In this document: positions 16,575 through 25,189 of the stretch, in pieces | Numbering within the stretch: the first letter of the stretch is position 1 | Layout of the letters: every line of letters begins with the position of its first letter | Source: an uncultured Mycoplasmatota bacterium | Lineage (GTDB): Bacteria; Bacillota_I; Bacilli_A; RF39; UBA660 | Direction of reading: 5' to 3' | Assembly (NCBI GenBank): GCA_947652325.1 | Contig: CANTCQ010000009.1 | Coordinates: 1 to 54,821, forward strand | Length of the DNA: 54,821 bases | Made by a program: the position numbers and the translations under genes | Notes under the pieces: generated by a model | Database searches by the model: none | What the model saw: the letters and a program-made list of their open reading frames with translations, nothing else | Told to the model about the DNA's origin: nothing

Positions 16575-17028
16575 ATTTATTCAAACAATCTACTAAATCT
16601 ATTTGGTACGTTTTAAAATAATCTTCTATAGAAGTAAATATATCTTTTTTATCAATAATTTCAGTAGAGGGTGTAATAATTTTTACTTCACTAAAAGTTT
16701 GTAGAAGTGAATATAATTCTTTCAAACTTTGTTTTTGTAAGAATGACAAATTTTTGGGAGCGTACATTTGCATTTTTGTAATATTTTTATCGGTGATATT
16801 TAAAAGCATTATCATTCCTTGTAAACTAAATTCAATTGCCTTGCCAAAGATTCCTCGTTCTTTGTTATAATTTAAATTTAATGATTTGAAATAAGGTTTT
16901 TTTTCTATTTCATCTATAAAACTACTGTCATGTATTTGATGCCTATTTTTAGGGTCATATTTTTCCACATATTCTCCAAAGAAAGATATTTTTCCTTCTC
17001 TATCTATGAAAAATCCTAACTCTTTCAT
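16573..17028 (-). CDS. hypothetical protein, third gene of the UDG-like cassette
   Basis: I do not recognise this 151-residue protein. It appears soluble, with mixed alpha/beta character, no signal peptide and no cysteines before the last few residues (DCLNK). Its start abuts the stop of the UDG-like gene (TAAATG), so the two are translated together. It ends inside a bidirectional terminator. The context suggests a role tied to the UDG-like protein, but the sequence gives no catalytic motif. Confidence 0.6.
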   Translation of the reverse strand: MKELGFFIDREGKISFFGEYVEKYDPKNRHQIHDSSFIDEIEKKPYFKSLNLNYNKERGIFGKAIEFSLQGMIMLLNITDKNITKMQMYAPKNLSFLQKQSLKELYSLLQTFSEVKIITPSTEIIDKKDIFTSIEDYFKTYQIDLVDCLNK

Positions 17029-17682
17029 TTAATTTAGTTCCTTTTCCATTATCCATTTTATATCTTCAATCGATTTATCTATGTTAAATCTTCCATTTCC
17101 TACTGGGTAAAAAACTGAATAGAATTTATATTCTTTATCCTTTATTGTTTTTAAAAATTCTTTCTTACGACATAAAGAAACCGAAATGTTTCTTTCTAAA
17201 ACAATTGAACTTACTTGATTTCCAAATAAAACAATTACTTTTGGATTTACTATCTCAATTTCTTTTAAAAGTAAGTTTAAATATTCTTTGTATACGCTAT
17301 TGGGAAGAGGCCTTGCATCGACTTGGGTACATTTTCCTAAATTTGTGATGAAGTATTTATGTTTTTTTACATCTTTATAAACAAAACTCGCAAATTCTTC
17401 TGTCCATTCTGAACCTTTTCTTCTTTTAATTTCTTTGTAAATTTCTTCCTCCAGAAGGTCTAATGCGTAAAATAAATCCCATATGTTTTTTGTTCCTATC
17501 CAAGGAGATTTGATTCCTTTCCAAGTTTTAGAAGAAGAAGGGTTTTTGCCAGTTGGGTTCATAAACACAAAACAGATATTTGGATTATTGGTGCAACCAC
17601 CGTTATAAATAGAATCTAATTCTTTTGCACCATACAATAATTGTAATTCATCATAGCTTTCTTTTAAATCTTCTAGTTTCAT
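17029..17682 (-). CDS. uracil-DNA-glycosylase-superfamily-like protein
   Basis: This 217-aa protein has the layout of UDG-superfamily proteins: CFVFMNPTGKN (about residues 37-47) in the place of the GxxPG motif, WIGTKNIWDLF, a central FITNLGKCTQ, then NPKVIVLFGN, and near the C-terminus FYPVGNGR in the place of the HPS motif. The motif His is Tyr here, so catalysis on uracil is not assured. It overlaps the upstream 91-aa gene by 4 bp and abuts the downstream 151-aa gene. The radical SAM/TIGR03915 pair, whose family is often linked to UDG, is 11 kb away. Superfamily call likely, activity unknown. Confidence 0.65.
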   Translation of the reverse strand: MKLEDLKESYDELQLLYGAKELDSIYNGGCTNNPNICFVFMNPTGKNPSSSKTWKGIKSPWIGTKNIWDLFYALDLLEEEIYKEIKRRKGSEWTEEFASFVYKDVKKHKYFITNLGKCTQVDARPLPNSVYKEYLNLLLKEIEIVNPKVIVLFGNQVSSIVLERNISVSLCRKKEFLKTIKDKEYKFYSVFYPVGNGRFNIDKSIEDIKWIMEKELN

Positions 17683-17954
17683 ACTCCAATTAATTCCTTA
17701 TTTTCAATGCCAAAAGCTTCTCTAAAAATATTTAAATCATCAATGATAAATAAATCGCTACTGTATTGTCCCGGCCACACAGCATAAAGAGTGGTCAAGT
17801 TTTTTCTTGCTCTTTCATAAGCTTCTACTACATTTGGTAAATCGCATTTGTTTTTGTGATATACTCGTTTTACTGTACCATCTTGATAAACTTCAAAGTA
17901 ACATACTAAACTACTCCTGTAAGGAAATACATCTGTCTCTTTTGCACTTCTCAT
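17679..17954 (-). CDS. hypothetical protein, first gene of the UDG-like cassette
   Basis: This is a 91-residue protein of unknown family. It has a beta-rich N-terminal half (LVCYFEVYQDGTVKRVY) and a helical middle (VVEAYERARKNL), followed by AVWPGQYSSDLFIIDD. Two cysteines are too few for an obvious metal site. It overlaps the UDG-like gene by 4 bp (ATGA) and stops with TGA. The tight coupling and size suggest a regulatory or accessory partner of the UDG-like protein. The ribosome binding site is moderate (AGAAGTG). Confidence 0.6.
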   Translation of the reverse strand: MRSAKETDVFPYRSSLVCYFEVYQDGTVKRVYHKNKCDLPNVVEAYERARKNLTTLYAVWPGQYSSDLFIIDDLNIFREAFGIENKELIGV

Positions 17955-18071
17955 ATTTTCACTTCTTTCTCATTGAAGGTATCATACCAATTTTAATTTA
18001 AAGAAACAAGTCGCGATTATGTATATTTTATTTTTATATTTATAAGATAGTAATAGAAAGGGTTTGTAGGC

Positions 18072-18527
18072 ATGAAAAAATTTATTCAAAATGCATTTTA
18101 TCTCTTTTTCCCACTTTTTATCGGAGGAATTGTTGCTTTTTTTATTCATAATTCTATCAATTATACTTCTTTAGTTAAACCTGTTCTTGCTCCACCTAAG
18201 ATACTTTTTTCCATCGCATGGACTATGATTTATCTGTTAATGGGTATATCCTATTTTCTGTACAAAAAGGAATATGAAGATAATGGATTCATCGATATTC
18301 TTTATTATTTGCAACTATTTGTTAACGCTTTATGGAGTATCATTTTCTTTTTATGGAAAGCAAAATTTGTAGCAATTCTATGGATTTTGTTATTAGATGT
18401 CCTTGTTTTTTTTCTAATCTATTTATTTTTTAAAAAGAAAAAAATAAGTACATATCTTAATATCCCCTATTTTATTTGGATACTATTTGCTACTTATTTA
18501 ACTATTGGTATCTATGTTTTAAATTAA
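18072..18527 (+). CDS. tspO: TspO/MBR-family membrane protein
   Basis: This 151-aa protein has five hydrophobic helices and TspO signatures: LAPPKILFSIAWTMIYLLMG near residue 40, QLFVNALWSIIFF in helix 3, and a last helix with PYFIWILFATYLTIG. TspO proteins bind tetrapyrroles and related ligands and are linked to porphyrin handling and stress in bacteria. It is a single gene whose stop lies only 5 bp from the convergent asnB stop. The family is clear; the ligand in this organism is unknown. Confidence 0.85.
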   Translation: MKKFIQNAFYLFFPLFIGGIVAFFIHNSINYTSLVKPVLAPPKILFSIAWTMIYLLMGISYFLYKKEYEDNGFIDILYYLQLFVNALWSIIFFLWKAKFVAILWILLLDVLVFFLIYLFFKKKKISTYLNIPYFIWILFATYLTIGIYVLN

Positions 18528-18532
18528 AAAAT

Positions 18533-20362
18533 TTATTCGTAAGATTTATCCAAAAAGAATATTTCATACCATTTGATAAAGCAATAGATTGTCCATACTT
18601 TTTTGTAGGTATCTTTTTTGTGATTTTTGTGTTGTTCTAAAAGCTTTAAAAGGTACGCTTGGTTAAAGAGTTCTCCAACAAAGTCTTGTTCTATAGTTGT
18701 TTTTATCTCGTTATAAAAGTCATCTGCTCGCATCCATTCACGAAGTGGTACGGGAAATCCTAACTTTTTCTTTTTGTAGGATTCATTGGGAATGACTTTT
18801 TTAGCAGCGTTTCGTAAAGCAACTTTGGTATTTTCTTTTGTTACTTTGCTTTTCTCATCTAAAGTACTTGCAAGTTTAAATACTTCTGTGTCAATAAAAG
18901 GTACTCTTCCTTCAATAGAGTTTGCCATTGTCATACGGTCTGCTTTTTGTAAAATATCTTTTAATAACCAAAAATGAATATCTATGGCTTGCATTTTTGT
19001 AATATTATCTTTGCCTTTGTAGTTTTCGAAAACTTCTTTCGTTAGTTCTTTGTTTTTGATTTTGTCTTCTACTTTTAATACTTTTTTTCGCTCTTTTTCA
19101 CTAAATACTTTATTCACACCAATGTATTCATTTTCTAATTTTGTACCACGACGAACAATAAAGTTTCTTCCTCTTACTTCAGGAAGTAGTCCAAAAATAA
19201 GTGCTGCTAAGCGTCTAAGAGGATATGGTATTTTGTTATACCATTTTAAATCAACTTCTTCACGGTATTTGTTGTATCCTCCAAAAAATTCATCTGCTCC
19301 TTCACCTGATAAAACAACTTTTACATCTTGGCTTGCTAAATTGGATACGAAGTATAGCGCAATCGCTGCTGGGTCACTGGATGGTTCATCCATGTGGTAT
19401 AAAATTTTAGGAACAATATTTTTATATTCTTCTTTGGTTATTTTTTTATTTGTATTCCCTATTTTTAATTTATTTGCTAAATCCTCTGCATATTCAATTT
19501 CATTGTATTTTGGAATGTCATATCCAACTGTATATGTTTTGTCTGGCTTTGCTAAGCTTACAATATAAGAGGAATCGATTCCACTCGATAAAAAGGAACC
19601 TACTTCTACATCACTTAACATATGATGGGCAACAGAGTCTTTCATGACTTTATCAATTTCTTCTACAGTTTTTGTGAAATTTCTTTTTTTCTCCTTGAAT
19701 GTTAATGCAAAAAATTTTTCTATTTTTATTTTTCCTTGTTTATAAGAAAGGCTGCATCCTGGGTCAAGGCGATATACACCTTTAAAAAAAGTTTCGGTCG
19801 TAGGTGTAAAACTGAAAGATAAATAAGGCCCGATGAGTTCTTTATTTAATATGCGTTCAAATCTTGGGTGTTCTTGGAATGATTTTATTTCGGATGCAAA
19901 TAACAAAATATTTTCTTTTTGATAATAATAAAATGGTTTAATCCCAAAAGGGTCACGAGCACAAAATAAAGTTTCATTTGTTTTATCCCAAATAGCAAAA
20001 GCAAACATACCTCTTAATTTTTTTGGTAAGTTTTTTCCCCATTCTTCATACCCATGGACAAGTATTTCTGTATCACTATTGGTTTTAAATTTGTGTTTTT
20101 TCTTTTTTAGTTCTGCTTTTAATTCAATATAATTATAGATTTCCCCATTAAAAACTACAACTATACTTTCTGTTTCGTTAAACATAGGCTGGTCCCCTGT
20201 TGATAAGTCAATAATCGATAATCTTCTATGTCCCAAAGCAATGGTTTCATCCAGATAATAGCCTTCTCCATCTGGTCCACGATGTTTAATTTTGTCAGCC
20301 ATTTTTTTGATAATTTTCTTTTTGTTTTTTTCTTTACTTACAATTCCTACAATTCCACACAT
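18533..20362 (-). CDS. asnB: asparagine synthase (glutamine-hydrolysing)
   Basis: At 609 aa, the usual length, it starts with MCGIVGI, so Cys2 is the glutaminase nucleophile after Met removal. HRGPDGEG, HRRLSIIDL and FNGEIYNY belong to the class II amidotransferase domain (about 1-210). The synthetase domain follows, with the PP-loop SSGIDSS (259-265) and SGEGADEFFGGY. It makes asparagine from aspartate, ATP and glutamine in the cytosol. AGGAGAG precedes the ATG. A terminator lies between it and tex upstream, so it should have its own promoter, which I could not place with confidence. No T-box leader is visible. Confidence 0.95.
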   Translation of the reverse strand: MCGIVGIVSKEKNKKKIIKKMADKIKHRGPDGEGYYLDETIALGHRRLSIIDLSTGDQPMFNETESIVVVFNGEIYNYIELKAELKKKKHKFKTNSDTEILVHGYEEWGKNLPKKLRGMFAFAIWDKTNETLFCARDPFGIKPFYYYQKENILLFASEIKSFQEHPRFERILNKELIGPYLSFSFTPTTETFFKGVYRLDPGCSLSYKQGKIKIEKFFALTFKEKKRNFTKTVEEIDKVMKDSVAHHMLSDVEVGSFLSSGIDSSYIVSLAKPDKTYTVGYDIPKYNEIEYAEDLANKLKIGNTNKKITKEEYKNIVPKILYHMDEPSSDPAAIALYFVSNLASQDVKVVLSGEGADEFFGGYNKYREEVDLKWYNKIPYPLRRLAALIFGLLPEVRGRNFIVRRGTKLENEYIGVNKVFSEKERKKVLKVEDKIKNKELTKEVFENYKGKDNITKMQAIDIHFWLLKDILQKADRMTMANSIEGRVPFIDTEVFKLASTLDEKSKVTKENTKVALRNAAKKVIPNESYKKKKLGFPVPLREWMRADDFYNEIKTTIEQDFVGELFNQAYLLKLLEQHKNHKKDTYKKVWTIYCFIKWYEIFFLDKSYE

Positions 20363-20394
20363 AAAATCTCTCCTAAACTATCCTACTTTTAGAA

Positions 20395-20435
20395 TAAAAA
20401 AGTAATAGAGTTTTATTTTTCGTTTTCTATTACTT
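20395..20435 (-). terminator. terminator after tex
   Basis: On the minus strand a perfect 10-bp stem (AAGTAATAGA/TCTATTACTT) with a 16-nt loop is followed by TTTTTATT. It lies 23 bp downstream of the tex stop codon. Confidence 0.85.
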
Positions 20436-20457
20436 AGTATACCATATTTATTCTTTA

Positions 20458-22578
20458 TTATATAAGAGTCAGATTTACTTTTTCTTTTTCTTTATCAATT
20501 TTGTCTACATAACAAGTGATGATATCTCCCACATGAATGATATCTAATGGATTATTGACAAACTCTTTGCTTAATTTGGAAATGTGTATTAGTCCATCGT
20601 TATGAAGACCAATGTCTACAAATGCTCCGAATGATACAACATTTCGGACTGTTCCGGTAAGTTCCATCCCTTCTTTTAAATCATCAATTGTTAAAATATC
20701 GCTTTTTAGTAAAACATCTTCTAAGAAATCTCTTGGGTCTAATCCTGGTGTTATTAGTTCATTTACTATATCTTGTATTGTATATATATCAATATTATAT
20801 TTTTTACTTATTGATTCCATATTTATACTTTTTATTTTATTTTTAAATTCCTCTGTTTTTAAATTGTTTACATCTAACTGTAAATCTTTTAATATTTTCT
20901 CCACAATCTCATAACTTTCTGGATGAATTTTTGTCTTGTCTAGTGGGTTTTCTCCATCGTTAATTCTTAAGAAACCAATACATTGTTCATAAATTTTGGC
21001 ACTGATGCCTGTCAACTTTTTTATCTCTTCTCGATTTTTAAAATTATGTTCCTTTTTAAATTTTTGAATACTATCAATACTTTTCTTATTTAGTCCCGAA
21101 ATATATTTTAAAATACTATTACTAGCCGTATTAATGTTGACACCTACTTCATTTACAATTTTAGATACTGTAAAGTCAAGAGCACTATTTAAATTTGTTT
21201 GATTAACATCGTGTTGGTATTCTCCAACTCCAATGGATTTTGGGTCAATTTTTACCAGTTCTGATAGAGGGTCTTGTATTCTTCTTCCTATTGAAATAGC
21301 ACTTCTTTTTTCTACTGTTAAGTCAGGAAATTCACTAATTGCTAATTTACTTGCAGAATAAACACTTGCTCCTGCTTCACTTACAATATTGTATTTTACA
21401 TCTAAGCCTTTAATGGCTTCTGCAACAAATTGTTCACTTTCACGCGATGCTGTTCCATTTCCAATAGCAATAATATCTACTTTATATTTGGTAATTAAAT
21501 CTCTTAAAATTTTCGTTGCTTCTACTTTTTTATTATGTGGTTCATGTGGATAAATTGTTGCGATTTCTAAAACTTCTCCGTATGGATTTAAAACCGCTAA
21601 TTTACAGCCAGTACGAAAGGCTGGGTCAAAGCCAATAACTGTTTTATTTTTGATAGGTTTTGTCAGTAATAATTTTTCTAAATTGTCTTTAAAGGTTTTT
21701 ATAGATTCTTCACTTGCATTATCCGTTAGCATAGTATGAATTTCTCTTTCTATACTTGGAAGAATTAATCTTTTTAATGCATCTTTTATGGCCTCTTCTA
21801 CAATGGGTACGACAAAAGAAGTTTTATTTTTAATTCCTCTTTCTTTGTAGTTTTCTAAAATTTTGTCGTTATCAAAATCTAAAGATACAGATAGAATATT
21901 TTCTTTTTCTCCCCGATTTATAGCTAGTATGCGGTAGTGTTTTATATATTTAATTCTATCTTGAAATTCGTAATACATTTCAAAAGTTTTCTTTTCATCT
22001 TTAGCATTTTTTTTCTTTTTTGTTGTAATGAAGCCTGTGTTAAAAATAAAATTGCGTACCCATTTTCTAGAACTTGCATTGTCACTTATCCATTCTGCTA
22101 TAATGTATCCTGCATTTTTAATGGCTTCTTCTTGACTCATATTGTAACCACTAGCAAGAATTTCTAAACTCCCTGTTGTTGGAAATGCCATAATTTTTTT
22201 AGCTAATGGTTCTAATCCAAGTTTAATAGCTTCTGTTGCTTTCGTTTTCTTTTTTTCTTTAAAGGGACGATATAAGTCTTCGACTTCTATTAACTTTTCA
22301 CAAGCCATAATACTTCTTTCTAATTCATCAGTTAATAAGTCTTTTTCTTTTATAAGTCGAATAACATCTTCTTTTCGTTTTTCTAAATTACAAAGGTATT
22401 TGTATTGTTCATTAACGATTCCAATTTGTTCTTCATCTAATGCACCTGTTGCTTCTTTTCTATATCTTGCAATGAACGGAATGGTACAATCTTCACTTAA
22501 TAGTTTTAATACTGATTCTACTTGTTTTTCTTTTACTTTTAAATTGTTTGCTAATTCTTTTAAAATTTTTGCATTCAT
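20458..22578 (-). CDS. tex: Tex-family RNA-binding protein (YqgF and S1 domains)
   Basis: This 706-aa protein has the full Tex architecture. The N-terminal helical region contains TIPFIARYRKEATGALDEEQ, the YqgF-like RNase H fold begins at VIGFDPAFRTGCKLAV, helix-hairpin-helix motifs follow in the middle, and a C-terminal S1 domain starts at GMELTGTVRNVVSFGAFVDIG. Tex binds structured nucleic acid and influences transcription and stress tolerance. I chose the ATG at 22578, which has GGAGG 5-6 nt upstream; a TTG four codons earlier would overlap that ribosome binding site. It appears monocistronic, bounded by terminators. Confidence 0.93.
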   Translation of the reverse strand: MNAKILKELANNLKVKEKQVESVLKLLSEDCTIPFIARYRKEATGALDEEQIGIVNEQYKYLCNLEKRKEDVIRLIKEKDLLTDELERSIMACEKLIEVEDLYRPFKEKKKTKATEAIKLGLEPLAKKIMAFPTTGSLEILASGYNMSQEEAIKNAGYIIAEWISDNASSRKWVRNFIFNTGFITTKKKKNAKDEKKTFEMYYEFQDRIKYIKHYRILAINRGEKENILSVSLDFDNDKILENYKERGIKNKTSFVVPIVEEAIKDALKRLILPSIEREIHTMLTDNASEESIKTFKDNLEKLLLTKPIKNKTVIGFDPAFRTGCKLAVLNPYGEVLEIATIYPHEPHNKKVEATKILRDLITKYKVDIIAIGNGTASRESEQFVAEAIKGLDVKYNIVSEAGASVYSASKLAISEFPDLTVEKRSAISIGRRIQDPLSELVKIDPKSIGVGEYQHDVNQTNLNSALDFTVSKIVNEVGVNINTASNSILKYISGLNKKSIDSIQKFKKEHNFKNREEIKKLTGISAKIYEQCIGFLRINDGENPLDKTKIHPESYEIVEKILKDLQLDVNNLKTEEFKNKIKSINMESISKKYNIDIYTIQDIVNELITPGLDPRDFLEDVLLKSDILTIDDLKEGMELTGTVRNVVSFGAFVDIGLHNDGLIHISKLSKEFVNNPLDIIHVGDIITCYVDKIDKEKEKVNLTLI

Positions 22579-22588
22579 TTTTGCCTCC

Positions 22589-22618
22589 AAAAAAAGAAGA
22601 CATAGAAATATCTATATC
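22589..22618 (-). terminator. terminator after the camelysin-like gene
   Basis: On the minus strand an 8-bp stem (GATATAGA/TCTATGTC, one G-T pair) with a short loop is followed by TTC and seven Ts. It sits between the camelysin-like stop and the tex ribosome binding site. Confidence 0.65.
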
Positions 22619-22635
22619 CCTCTTTTTACTTTCTT

Positions 22636-23154
22636 TTATATTTCTTCTATAAATATTTTTCCACTTATAGTTTTTCCCATATCTGGTGACTGGTCAACCG
22701 CAGTATTTTGATACGTTAAAGTTATGGTATAGTTTCTTATAGTATTGGCATCAAGTGTTAATACATCACTTAACGCTTGGGTAGTTTTTGGAAAAGTTCC
22801 AGCTTTTCTATATCCAGCATCATCTGTTAAAACATAAGTGATATCTTCGTAGCTTGAAAATTCATTCACTAAATCCTTTATTACTATTTTATATTGCATA
22901 GCTATTGTACTATTATTTTCTAAAGAAAATGTCTTAGAAAATGAATCACTTGGTATCATATTTTTGATTATTAAATTTTCTGTATCTATAAACTTTGCAC
23001 TTAATTTTGCCGTGCCTAGATTTGTACTACCAGTTCCCGTTTTATCTAGATTACTTGTAAAATACGCATAACTTGCAGAGGAAATGGCCAATAAGAATAA
23101 TACTAGTCCAATAATAGAAATAAGGATTGTTCTCTTTTTTCTAGTTTCTATCAT
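22636..23154 (-). CDS. camelysin/TasA-like exported protein
   Basis: This protein of about 172 aa has a basic N-terminus, one hydrophobic signal/anchor segment (about residues 10-28) and an SSASYAYFTS junction like SipW-processed TasA/CalY proteins. The mature part is Ser/Thr-rich, beta-type and cysteine-free. TasA-like proteins form surface fibres and camelysins are surface-associated; which applies is not visible, and no SipW-type peptidase or other biofilm gene is adjacent. I chose the ATG at 23154, because the GTG at 23163 lies in the AGGTGGG ribosome binding site. Confidence 0.6.
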   Translation of the reverse strand: MIETRKKRTILISIIGLVLFLLAISSASYAYFTSNLDKTGTGSTNLGTAKLSAKFIDTENLIIKNMIPSDSFSKTFSLENNSTIAMQYKIVIKDLVNEFSSYEDITYVLTDDAGYRKAGTFPKTTQALSDVLTLDANTIRNYTITLTYQNTAVDQSPDMGKTISGKIFIEEI

Positions 23155-23250
23155 TTTACCCACCTATTTTCTAACTATATTTATTATCTATTATTCTCGA
23201 TTTTTTGTCAATTGAAATTGATTTATGATGACAAAAAAGCAAAGAAATTA

Positions 23251-24150
23251 TTACTTGTTTTTGGTCTTTTTTATAATAGAAATAGAAGCTACCACTCCAT
23301 CATTTGCAGCTGTTATCAACTGATAAATTTCTTTTTTAATAGAGTCTCCTACAGCATAAATTCCTTTTATTTTTGTTTCATAACAAGAATCTACTTCTAT
23401 ATATCCTTCTTCATCCACAATATTTAAATTTTTTACAAATCTACTATTTGGAACAAAACCAACATATGTAAATAAGGCTGAAATATTTAATTCTTTGTTA
23501 TTGTTTATAACAATTTTATCTAGCTTATCTTCTACTTTTATTAGTTTTGTAACATTACTATTTAATAAAATTTCAATATTTTCCTTTCGCTTAATTTCAT
23601 CAATTAAGTTTTTTTCCGCTTTAAATGTATCTCTACGATGGATTAAATATACTTTTTTCACTATATTTGCTAGATATAAGGCTTCTTCTAAAGCACTATT
23701 TCCACCGCCAACTACAGCAATTTCTTTACCTTTGTATAAATTTCCATCGCATAATGCACAAGTACTAATTCCTTTTCCTACTAATTCTTCTTCATTTTCT
23801 AAACCTAAACGATTATTTACTCTTCCTGTAGCTAAAATAATATTTTTACAAGTGAAAGTTTCAATATCTGTTATCACTTTTTTTACATTATTTTTTACAA
23901 TAATTTCTTTCACTACAGCCTTTTTATAAGGAATATTTAATTTTTGAACGCTTTCAAATAACTGATAAGATAAATCAGGCCCTGAAATTTCCGCATATCC
24001 TGGATAATTGTTGATTTTATTAATTCTATTTAATAATCCTCCAGGAACATCTTTTTCAAGCATTAAGACATGTAAACCACTATTTTTGGCATAAATAGCG
24101 GCAGATATACCTGAAATTCCCATTCCTATAATAATGACATCAAATTCCAT
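23251..24150 (-). CDS. trxB: thioredoxin reductase (TrxB-like)
   Basis: At 299 aa it has an FAD-binding GMGISGISAA at the N-terminus, a redox-active pair Cys131-A-L-Cys134 followed by Asp-Gly (CALCDG, usually CATCDG), the NADPH-binding VVGGGNSALE, and a final GIYAVGDS. It reduces thioredoxin with NADPH in the cytosol. It is slightly shorter than typical (about 310). The gene starts 8 bp after lgt, with AGGTGAT in the intergenic space, forming an lgt-trxB pair that is common in Firmicutes. A ferredoxin/flavodoxin-type NADP reductase of the same fold is excluded by the CxxC. Confidence 0.92.
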   Translation of the reverse strand: MEFDVIIIGMGISGISAAIYAKNSGLHVLMLEKDVPGGLLNRINKINNYPGYAEISGPDLSYQLFESVQKLNIPYKKAVVKEIIVKNNVKKVITDIETFTCKNIILATGRVNNRLGLENEEELVGKGISTCALCDGNLYKGKEIAVVGGGNSALEEALYLANIVKKVYLIHRRDTFKAEKNLIDEIKRKENIEILLNSNVTKLIKVEDKLDKIVINNNKELNISALFTYVGFVPNSRFVKNLNIVDEEGYIEVDSCYETKIKGIYAVGDSIKKEIYQLITAANDGVVASISIIKKTKNK

Positions 24151-24158
24151 ATTATCAC

Positions 24159-24971
24159 CTAAAATTGTATATTATTTCCTGTTGTTTCTGTATATAAATC
24201 TTCAAATTTTCCTTTGCGACTTAAAATCATAAAAATAAGTAAGCCTATTACAAATAATCCAATGGATACAAGTTGGGCCACTTTAAAGCCAACTAGCATT
24301 AAAGAATCAGTTCGTAAGGATTCAATAAAAAATCTTCCAAAACTATACCACATTAAGTAAATACTTGTTAATTGTCCTACTTTTAAGTATTTGTATTTTT
24401 TTACGACTAATAAAACAATTACACCCAAAATACACCATAAAGATTCATAAAAAAATGTAGGATGATAGTAAACGCCATTGATATGCATTCCTTCAATAAT
24501 AAATTCTGGAATATGTTTGTTTTGTAAGGCAAGTAAAGATGTTGCACTACCATGAGCCTCTCCGTTAAAAAAATTGCCCCATCTTCCAATGGCTTGTCCA
24601 AGAAGAAGCGGAATAGCTATCATGTCTGTAATTTTCGAAATACTTGTGTTGTACTTACGGCAATAAAGAACTAATGTAATAAATCCCGCTAGAATACCTC
24701 CATGTATGGCCAGTCCTCCTTCCCAAACTTTTAAAATGCTAATAGGGTCATTTAAATAATATTTATAATTAAAAATAACATAATAAATTCTAGCTCCCAC
24801 AAAACCAAATACAATTACCCAAAATGCCAAATTAAATAAAAAATCCTTGGAATATTCATAACGTTTTCCTTCACGAATTAGAAGTATTATTCCTAACACT
24901 ACAGCAAATAATAATAAAAAGGAATACCACCTAATTTCTAATCCAAATAGATTTATCATAACAGGATTCAT
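24159..24971 (-). CDS. lgt: prolipoprotein diacylglyceryl transferase
   Basis: This membrane enzyme of 270 aa, with about seven helices, carries the Lgt signature GRWGNFFNGEAHG and the HGGILAGF loop with its conserved His. It attaches diacylglycerol from phosphatidylglycerol to the lipobox cysteine of prolipoproteins, such as the lipoprotein encoded at 8406-8858. I chose the ATG at 24971 (Met-Asn-Pro-Val), which has AGAAGG 7 nt upstream. The ATG at 24995 overlaps a TATAAT box and has no ribosome binding site. It forms an operon with trxB. Confidence 0.93.
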   Translation of the reverse strand: MNPVMINLFGLEIRWYSFLLLFAVVLGIILLIREGKRYEYSKDFLFNLAFWVIVFGFVGARIYYVIFNYKYYLNDPISILKVWEGGLAIHGGILAGFITLVLYCRKYNTSISKITDMIAIPLLLGQAIGRWGNFFNGEAHGSATSLLALQNKHIPEFIIEGMHINGVYYHPTFFYESLWCILGVIVLLVVKKYKYLKVGQLTSIYLMWYSFGRFFIESLRTDSLMLVGFKVAQLVSIGLFVIGLLIFMILSRKGKFEDLYTETTGNNIQF

Positions 24972-24993
24972 ATTTTTACCTTCTTTCTTTTTC

Positions 24994-25022
24994 ATTATAA
25001 CAAAATTTGAATTTTGTTGAAA
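24994..25022 (-). promoter_or_regulatory. lgt-trxB promoter with overlapping palindrome
   Basis: The -10 box TATAAT (24994-24999) lies about 23 bp before the lgt start; a weak TTTCAA sits 17 bp upstream. The spacer is filled by a perfect inverted repeat (24999-25018) with 9-bp arms (AACAAAATT/AATTTTGTT) and a 2-bp centre. Its position between the -10 and -35 boxes suits an operator, but AT-rich palindromes also arise by chance. Confidence 0.45.
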
Positions 25023-25137
25023 GAGAATCTAAAAAGAAAATTCTTTACCAAGTTATAACAAAAACAAATCCTCTGTTTTGTCGAATTGTATACATTATTT
25101 ATTTTATTTCTAGAAATAGATAAAGAAATTCTTCATT

Positions 25138-25170
25138 ACAAAAAACGCCACCCAATAATGGAATAGCGTT
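25138..25170 (-). terminator. terminator of uvrA
   Basis: On the minus strand AACGC and GCGTT arms enclose an inner CCA/TGG pairing, followed by TTTT. It lies 20 bp after the uvrA stop codon. Confidence 0.75.
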
Positions 25171-25189
25171 GTTATTTAAAATAAGTAAC

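Noticed and set aside
25100..25120. Palindrome ATTTCTAGAAAT between uvrA and lgt
   Set aside because: It is short, lies outside the promoter region of either gene and has no partner copy nearby.
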